NCBI GenBank assembly: GCA_046262015.1
Contig: JBHENN010000123.1
Span: 1 to 64,000, forward strand
DNA: 64,000 nt
Reading direction: 5' to 3'
Origin: JBHENN01 sp046262015
GTDB taxonomy: Bacteria; Actinomycetota; CADDZG01; WHSQ01
How positions within the stretch are numbered: the first letter of the stretch is position 1; the number at the start of each line of letters is the position of its first letter. The notes beneath the pieces are model-generated. The model had not been told where the DNA came from and searched no databases. It was given only the letters and a program-made list of their open reading frames with translations. The translations under genes were made by a program, and so were the position numbers. Shown one piece after another: positions 59,062 to 64,000 of this stretch.

Positions 59062-60845
59062 GCGCTCCGCGCGTGCTGCACATCGCTACCGTCGACCTCA
59101 CGGTCCGGTTCTTGCTGCTGCCACAGCTGCTCGCCCTGAAGGAGGCGGGCTACGACGTCGCCGCCGCGGCCGCGCCGGGCCCCTGGGTGCAGGAGATCGA
59201 GGACCGCGGGATCCGCTTCCTACCGTGGCATCACGCATCGCGCTCGTGGTCCCTGCGGCGCGATGGGCGCGCGTGGGCGGAGCTGATCCGCCTGATACGG
59301 CGAGAGCGTCCGGACGTGCTCCACACGCACAGTCCCAAACCTGGGGTGATGGGTCGGCTCGCCGGTCACCGCGCGGGCGCGCACGGCGTCCTCAACACCG
59401 TGCACGGGTACTACGCCACCCCGGACGATCCGCTGCTACGGCGCATCCTCGTGATGGGCGTCGAAGCCGCGGCGGCGTGCTTCAGCGACGTCGAGCTGTT
59501 CCAGAGCCGGGAGGACCTCGCCTGGGCCCGCCGCCGCCGCATCGTCCCGAGGGATCAAGGCATCTGGATCGGCAACGGCGTCGACGTGGACTTCTTCTCG
59601 CCGGGCGCGGTAATGGAAGAGACGTGCATCCGTCTGCGGCACGAGCTGAACCTCCCCCCGGGGCCGGTGGTCGGGATGGTCGGGCGGCTCGTCGAAGAGA
59701 AAGGGATCCGGGAGCTCGTCGAGGCGGCGCGCGCCGTAAGAACGCGGGTCCCAGGGTGCAGCTTCGTCATCGTCGGTGGCGACGAGCCGGACAAGAGCGA
59801 CGCGATCCGGGCCTCGGAGATCGCGAACGAGGTGGTGGTGACGGGGTGGCGTTCGGACGTCCGCGATCTCTTGGCGCTGATGGACGTCTTCGTACTCCCG
59901 TCCTGGAGGGAAGGCCTTCCTCGCTCCGCGATCGAGGCGGCTGCGATGGCACGTCCTCTCGTCCTGACCGACATCCGAGGCTGCCGTGAGGTAGCTACCC
60001 CGAACGTCGAGGCGTTGTTCGTCCCGAAGAAGGACCCGCGGGCGCTCGCCCATGCGATCTCATACCTCCTCGACGACCCAGAGGTCAGGGCGCGGATGGG
60101 AGCCGCGGCGCGCCGGCGCGCCGAGACCGCGCACGATGAGAGACGGGTCGCGGCGGCCGTTGTCGGCCAGACCGAGAAGATCCTTACCATGAAAGGCCGA
60201 CCGACCCCACCGGTGCGGGCTCAACCGGCGATAAGGACCGCCCGCACCCAGGACGTGCCCGCGATAGTGCGACATCACACCCGGGCACTCCCGAATGCGT
60301 TCCTCCCGCGCCTCGGACTGGGGTTCCTCAGCGCACTCTACGAGGCCCTGCTACGCGATCCCTCGGGCGTGGTACTGGTCGCGGCTTCGGAGAGCGGAGC
60401 CGTACATGGATTCGTCGCGGGGACACCCTCCCTGGGGGCCTTCTATCGGCGTTTCCTCCGAAGGCACGGGGTTACCGCGGCCGCCCGGGCCGCGGGGCGC
60501 CTGGTGCGTCCGTCGAACCTGAGAGCCGCCCTCGAGACCTTGGATCTCGGCCGCTCTCCAGCCGCTCGGAGAGCCGAGCTCATGGCGATCGCGGTAGATC
60601 CATCGGTAAGGGGAAGCGGTGTGGGCCGTGCCCTGGTCGAGGGCCTGATGACGTCGTTGTGCCACGACGGGGTGAGATCGGTCGCCGTGACGGTCGAGTC
60701 CGCCAACAGAGGAGCCGTGGACTTCTATCGCGCCCTCGGGTTCAGCCCGGTGGCCACTACGGAGGTCCACCGCGGCACGTCCAGCGAGATCCTGGTCCGC
60801 TCCTGCGATCACGACCAGCCGAACGAGGACCCGAGCAGGTCGTAG
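59058..60845 (+). CDS. Fusion: GT4 glycosyltransferase with C-terminal GNAT acetyltransferase
   Basis: 595 residues from GTG 59058 (GTGA overlap). Residues ~1-385 are a GT-B enzyme (VLHIATVDLTVRFLLLPQL, HTHSPKPGVMGRLAG, IGNGVDVDFFSPG, SWREGLPRSAIEAAAMARPL). Residues ~395-585 are a GNAT domain (AIRTARTQDVPAIVRHH, acetyl-CoA loop AVDPSVRGSGVGRALV, NRGAVDFYRALGF). No stop or frameshift lies between the halves. One polypeptide may add a sugar and acetylate it. Confidence 0.9.
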   Translation: MSAPRVLHIATVDLTVRFLLLPQLLALKEAGYDVAAAAAPGPWVQEIEDRGIRFLPWHHASRSWSLRRDGRAWAELIRLIRRERPDVLHTHSPKPGVMGRLAGHRAGAHGVLNTVHGYYATPDDPLLRRILVMGVEAAAACFSDVELFQSREDLAWARRRRIVPRDQGIWIGNGVDVDFFSPGAVMEETCIRLRHELNLPPGPVVGMVGRLVEEKGIRELVEAARAVRTRVPGCSFVIVGGDEPDKSDAIRASEIANEVVVTGWRSDVRDLLALMDVFVLPSWREGLPRSAIEAAAMARPLVLTDIRGCREVATPNVEALFVPKKDPRALAHAISYLLDDPEVRARMGAAARRRAETAHDERRVAAAVVGQTEKILTMKGRPTPPVRAQPAIRTARTQDVPAIVRHHTRALPNAFLPRLGLGFLSALYEALLRDPSGVVLVAASESGAVHGFVAGTPSLGAFYRRFLRRHGVTAAARAAGRLVRPSNLRAALETLDLGRSPAARRAELMAIAVDPSVRGSGVGRALVEGLMTSLCHDGVRSVAVTVESANRGAVDFYRALGFSPVATTEVHRGTSSEILVRSCDHDQPNEDPSRS

Positions 60846-61684
60846 AGCTCCCGGTTCGGTTGTAGGTAGATCTCCTTTAGGGCTTCCTGGACGGACCGCG
60901 GCACCGCCATCCGGTCCGGCGCCGCACCCCGCGCATAGCTGTAGTTGCGCCTCGGACTCGTCACGCAAGGAGGCAGCCCGAGGAAGTCCGTCACCTGTCT
61001 CAAGGTCTGCTCGGTGTCGTGGAAGAGATCCCGGCTGTTGAGGATGAGGAAGCGCTCCCGCTCGAACGCTTCCAGCCAACCCCCTAGTTGTTGTGCGTAG
61101 AGACCACGCGACACGTACGAGAAGCGCAGCGCATCCCTCACCACCCGAGGATCCTCGTTCAGCAGAGCCGCGCGGGCATCTCCTATCCGGTCTTGCTCGG
61201 AGAGGAGGGCCGCCTCCGGTTCGAGGGACTCGAACCCGAGACGCGTCATGTGCTGGAAGTGCGAGATCGCTCGTTCTGTGGGGTCGCGTAGCAAGACGAT
61301 GAACCTGGCATCCGGCAACGAGGCGGCGATACGCGCCGGAGCCAGAGGGTGGAACAGATAATCAGGCGTAGCCTCGAACGCCAGCAACCGATCCCGGCGC
61401 GCCTTGGTGACCAGTGGGAAGTGCGCCCGGTACCAACGCTCGCCGTTGTGGAAAGCTCGCGTGAAGTACTCCGTCTCCTTCCGAAGAGAAGCGGCGAGGT
61501 TGGGATGTTCGCCGAGATATCTGTAGAGGGAGCTCGTTCCGCAGCGCTGCGCGCCCAACACCACCAAACCGGGAAGCATGCGGCGTCCGGCCGTTAGCTT
61601 CCTCTGCTTCAACCGGGCGCGAGCCACGGAGCGGCGGATCCGTAGCGCGGTGCGCGGGTCCAGCCGCGCCAGGAGCCGTTCCAC
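60809..61684 (-). CDS. PAPS-dependent sulfotransferase
   Basis: 291 residues from GTG 61684. The 5'-phosphosulfate loop is LVVLGAQRCGTSSLYRYLG and the 3'-phosphate motif is VLLRDPTERAISHFQHM. The late segment FLGLPP precedes a Tyr-rich end. It is in the same broad group as the enzyme at 42667 but diverged. Its last 37 bp overlap the glycosyltransferase-GNAT gene on the other strand. Confidence 0.92.
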   Translation of the reverse strand: MERLLARLDPRTALRIRRSVARARLKQRKLTAGRRMLPGLVVLGAQRCGTSSLYRYLGEHPNLAASLRKETEYFTRAFHNGERWYRAHFPLVTKARRDRLLAFEATPDYLFHPLAPARIAASLPDARFIVLLRDPTERAISHFQHMTRLGFESLEPEAALLSEQDRIGDARAALLNEDPRVVRDALRFSYVSRGLYAQQLGGWLEAFERERFLILNSRDLFHDTEQTLRQVTDFLGLPPCVTSPRRNYSYARGAAPDRMAVPRSVQEALKEIYLQPNRELYDLLGSSFGWS

Positions 61685-61773
61685 GCCTCCATCTTCCTAC
61701 GCGACGCATTGCTCACGCCCCGGCCGGTGATACCTTGCGCCGGCACGCACCCGGCGATAGGAGTACCAACAGG

Positions 61774-62919
61774 ATGTCGGCGTCCGGTCCGGTGGGAGAC
61801 GAACCCGCGTTCCCAAGCCTTCTTCCCCTCGCACGGCCGTACCTCCCGGATCCAGCTGCACTCGAAAGCGATCTCAAGGAGATCCTCGGAAGCGGCCGCT
61901 TGACCAACGACAGATTCGTAAGAGCCTTGGAGGAAGAGGCTGCCCGTTTCCTAGGCGTTCGCCACTGTGTTGCGGTCTCTTCATGCACCGCCGGGCTCAT
62001 GCTCGTCCTGCGAGCTGCAGGTGTCCGGGGCGGGGTTGTCCTTCCATCGTTCACGTTTGCAGCTACGGCGCACGCCGCGGCATGGAACGACCTCCACCTC
62101 TCGTTCGCCGATGTCAAGCCGGGAACCCTCACGCTTGAATCCGAGGAGATCGGGGTCCGCTCCGTACCTGATACCGAAGCCGTCATCGCGACACACATCT
62201 ACGGGAGCCCTTGCGACGTGGAGGCGATCGAGCGCGAGGCGACGACGCGGTCTCTCTTCGTGATGTTCGACGCCGCTCACGCCTTCGGGGCACGTCGCAA
62301 CGGCAGCCACGTAGGGGGCTTCGGAGATGCAGAGGTTTTCAGCCTTACGCCGACGAAACCGGTCGTCGCAGGTGAAGGCGGCATCGTGGCGACCAACAAC
62401 GACGACCTCGCCCGCCGGCTCAAGGTCGGGCGCGACTACGGCAACCCCGGAGACTATGACTGCATCTTCGTCGGTTTGAACGCGCGCATGTCTGAGATGC
62501 ACGCCGCTCTGGCGCTACGGTCGCTCGCGACTCTCCCAGAGCGGCTCGATATCCGCGCCGCGCTCGCTCGCAGCTACCGAGACCTGAGCATGGAGGTCCC
62601 AGGGATCGCGGTGGTGTGGCCGGAAGAGGGCGACGATTCGACCTTCAAGGACCTCACCGTGGTCGTGGACCCCGATGCCTTCGGATGCGATGCCCCAACG
62701 CTCGCAGATCGGCTCGCAGCGAACAACGTGGAGACGCGCCGCTACTACTACCCTCCGGTCCACCGCATGAAGGCATACTCCGCACATGCTGAGACCGAGC
62801 TACCCGTCACGGACCAGACCGCCCCCAATGTCCTCTCGCTTCCTCTGTGGGAGCGGATGTCCGCCTCAACCCCCGAGAGGGTCGTGCGCGTCCTCGAGCG
62901 GATCCACGACCTCGGATAA
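61774..62919 (+). CDS. DegT/DnrJ/EryC1-family sugar aminotransferase
   Basis: 381 residues from ATG 61774 (AGGAG site 10 nt upstream; TTG 61735 less likely). SGRLTNDRFVRALEEEAARF, CVAVSSCTAGLMLVL and SLTPTKPVVAGEGG with the PLP lysine are the family hallmarks. FDAAHAFGARRNGSH includes the PLP-ring Asp. It aminates keto-sugars, possibly the 4-keto product of the CapD-type dehydratase. A TACCTT at 61731-61736 may be its -10. Confidence 0.92.
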   Translation: MSASGPVGDEPAFPSLLPLARPYLPDPAALESDLKEILGSGRLTNDRFVRALEEEAARFLGVRHCVAVSSCTAGLMLVLRAAGVRGGVVLPSFTFAATAHAAAWNDLHLSFADVKPGTLTLESEEIGVRSVPDTEAVIATHIYGSPCDVEAIEREATTRSLFVMFDAAHAFGARRNGSHVGGFGDAEVFSLTPTKPVVAGEGGIVATNNDDLARRLKVGRDYGNPGDYDCIFVGLNARMSEMHAALALRSLATLPERLDIRAALARSYRDLSMEVPGIAVVWPEEGDDSTFKDLTVVVDPDAFGCDAPTLADRLAANNVETRRYYYPPVHRMKAYSAHAETELPVTDQTAPNVLSLPLWERMSASTPERVVRVLERIHDLG

Positions 62920-63028
62920 CGAGGAACGACGGTCCCGTGCGACCTCTGCACAGATAGGAGGAACACTAGACTTGGCGCCGACCGACCTCACAACCGGGCG
63001 AGACGACGCAGCGTAAGAGGTGGACGGC

Positions 63029-64000
63029 ATGGACTTCGATCTATCTCCGGAGCAAAGCCTGCATCGGGAGAATGTGATCGCGTTCGCGCGGAAAGAGCTC
63101 AACGACGATGTCCTGGATCGAGACCGCGTTCATTCGTTCTCCAGAGCAGCCTGGGAGAAGTGCGCCGATTTCGGGATCCAGGGCCTCCCGATCCCTGAGG
63201 AGTTCGGCGGCTCCGGTGCCGGTGCGCTGACCACCATGCTCACGATGGAAGCGCTCGGCTATGGGTCCAAGGACAACGGACTCATCTTCTCGCTGAACGC
63301 GCAGATGTGGGCTTGCCAGATGCCGCTCCTCCGGTTCGGAAGCGACGACCAGAAACAGCGCTTCCTTCCCTCTCTCTGCGCCGGAACCTCGGTAGCAGCA
63401 CACGCTATGTCGGAGCCCGAGTCAGGCTCCGATGCGTTTGCTCTGAGCGCGACCGCCAAGAGGACCACCGAGGGCTACGTGTTGAATGGATCCAAGTCGT
63501 TCGTCACGAATGGCCCTGTAGCCGACCTCTTCGTCGTCTTCGCCACCCTTGACAAGAGCCGGGGTTTCGCGGGGCTCTGCGCTTTCCTCGTGGAAGCCGG
63601 CACCTCGGGCCTTACCGTCGGGCCTCCCCTTCACAAGATGGGCCTGAGGACTTCGCCGATGAGCGAGCTCTTCCTGGATGGGTGCGAGGTGAGTGGCGAG
63701 AGCCTCCTCGGTAAGGCCGGTGGAGGGATGGTGGTGTTCCATCACGCGATGGAATGGGAACGCAGCTGCATCCTCGCGTGCACGGTAGGCACGATGCAGC
63801 GTCAGCTCGAGGCATGCCTGCAACAGGCGCGAGATCGGAGCCAGTTCGGTCGACGGATAGGGGACTTCCAGGCGGTCTCCCACAGGATCGTGGACATGAA
63901 GCTGCGCGTCGAGACGGCGCGCCTGCTGCTCTACAGGCTGGGCTGGCAGATGGATCGTGGCGTCGTCGATCGGGGGAGCTCTGCGCTCGTGAAGCTGCAT
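63029..64000 (+). CDS. Acyl-CoA dehydrogenase, 5' part (cut by window edge)
   Basis: 324 codons, open to the end of the window. ATG 63029 has a GAGG site. FAD/substrate motif AHAMSEPESGSDAFAL is near residue 128 and FVTNGPVADLFVVF follows. SQFGRRIGDFQAVSHRIVDM starts the C-terminal helical domain. The catalytic Glu region lies beyond the edge. It is not closely similar to the dehydrogenase at 899. Its neighbours to the right are unknown. Confidence 0.92.
   Translation, partial: MDFDLSPEQSLHRENVIAFARKELNDDVLDRDRVHSFSRAAWEKCADFGIQGLPIPEEFGGSGAGALTTMLTMEALGYGSKDNGLIFSLNAQMWACQMPLLRFGSDDQKQRFLPSLCAGTSVAAHAMSEPESGSDAFALSATAKRTTEGYVLNGSKSFVTNGPVADLFVVFATLDKSRGFAGLCAFLVEAGTSGLTVGPPLHKMGLRTSPMSELFLDGCEVSGESLLGKAGGGMVVFHHAMEWERSCILACTVGTMQRQLEACLQQARDRSQFGRRIGDFQAVSHRIVDMKLRVETARLLLYRLGWQMDRGVVDRGSSALVKLH

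Noticed and set aside
1..64000. CRISPR array, integrated phage or insertion sequence
   Set aside because: No regularly spaced repeats, transposase, integrase or terminal inverted repeats were seen.

Overview
The window is high-GC and densely coded, with frequent GTG, TTG and probably CTG starts. Several genes have a TAnnnT hexamer 6-8 nt before the start codon, the layout of leaderless actinobacterial promoters. MMPL, amphi-Trp, luciferase-like oxidoreductase, double-GNAT and VapBC genes fit the same picture. The best guess is a genome fragment of an uncultivated or little-studied Actinomycetota; this is inferred from gene style, not from a marker gene. No rRNA, tRNA, CRISPR array or complete IS element was seen.

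Layout. (1) 1-6236: an acyl-CoA/aromatic catabolic patch with an aryl-CoA ligase (cut by the edge), an acyl-CoA dehydrogenase, a RidA-like protein, a crotonase, a luciferase-like oxidoreductase and a two-domain flavoprotein of the anthraniloyl-/salicylyl-CoA hydroxylase type. It resembles a CoA-dependent anthranilate or salicylate route. (2) 6345-15385: mostly single genes (lipoprotein, GNAT, DUF1801, P-loop kinase, PAP2 phosphatase, DUF421, amphi-Trp, membrane proteins, metallophosphoesterase) with scraps of dead genes. (3) 15.6-19.9 kb: PEP carboxylase, a VapBC pair and a small membrane protein. (4) 20001-33688: a seven-gene minus-strand operon, in transcription order SulP transporter, NuoM-like, DabA (DUF2309), NuoL-like, NuoM-like, NuoM-like, MrpD-like. 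Six genes are joined by stop/start overlaps. It looks like an enlarged DAB inorganic-carbon pump. (5) 33796-41155: OmpR-type regulator and kinase, CBS protein, lipoprotein, MMPL exporter and a DNA methyltransferase with an unusual C-terminal domain. (6) 41.5-62.9 kb: a cell-surface polysaccharide locus with a WecA-like initiator, a CapD-type dehydratase, a Wzz-like protein, two ABC export pairs, five glycosyltransferases (one fused to GNAT), a deacetylase, two PAPS-type sulfotransferases and a DegT aminotransferase. (7) 63029-64000: a second acyl-CoA dehydrogenase, cut by the edge.

The most notable item is the DAB-like operon. It has one DabA with a perfectly spaced zinc-ligand set, five proton-channel-type subunits and a SulP transporter, but no other complex I, Mrp or electron-input gene. 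The SulP promoter has a 13-bp palindrome exactly between its -35 and -10, and a two-component system is divergently adjacent. PEP carboxylase, a bicarbonate consumer, lies 1.7 kb beyond the operon's 3' end. I infer bicarbonate or CO2 capture serving anaplerosis rather than autotrophy, because no RuBisCO or carboxysome gene is visible.
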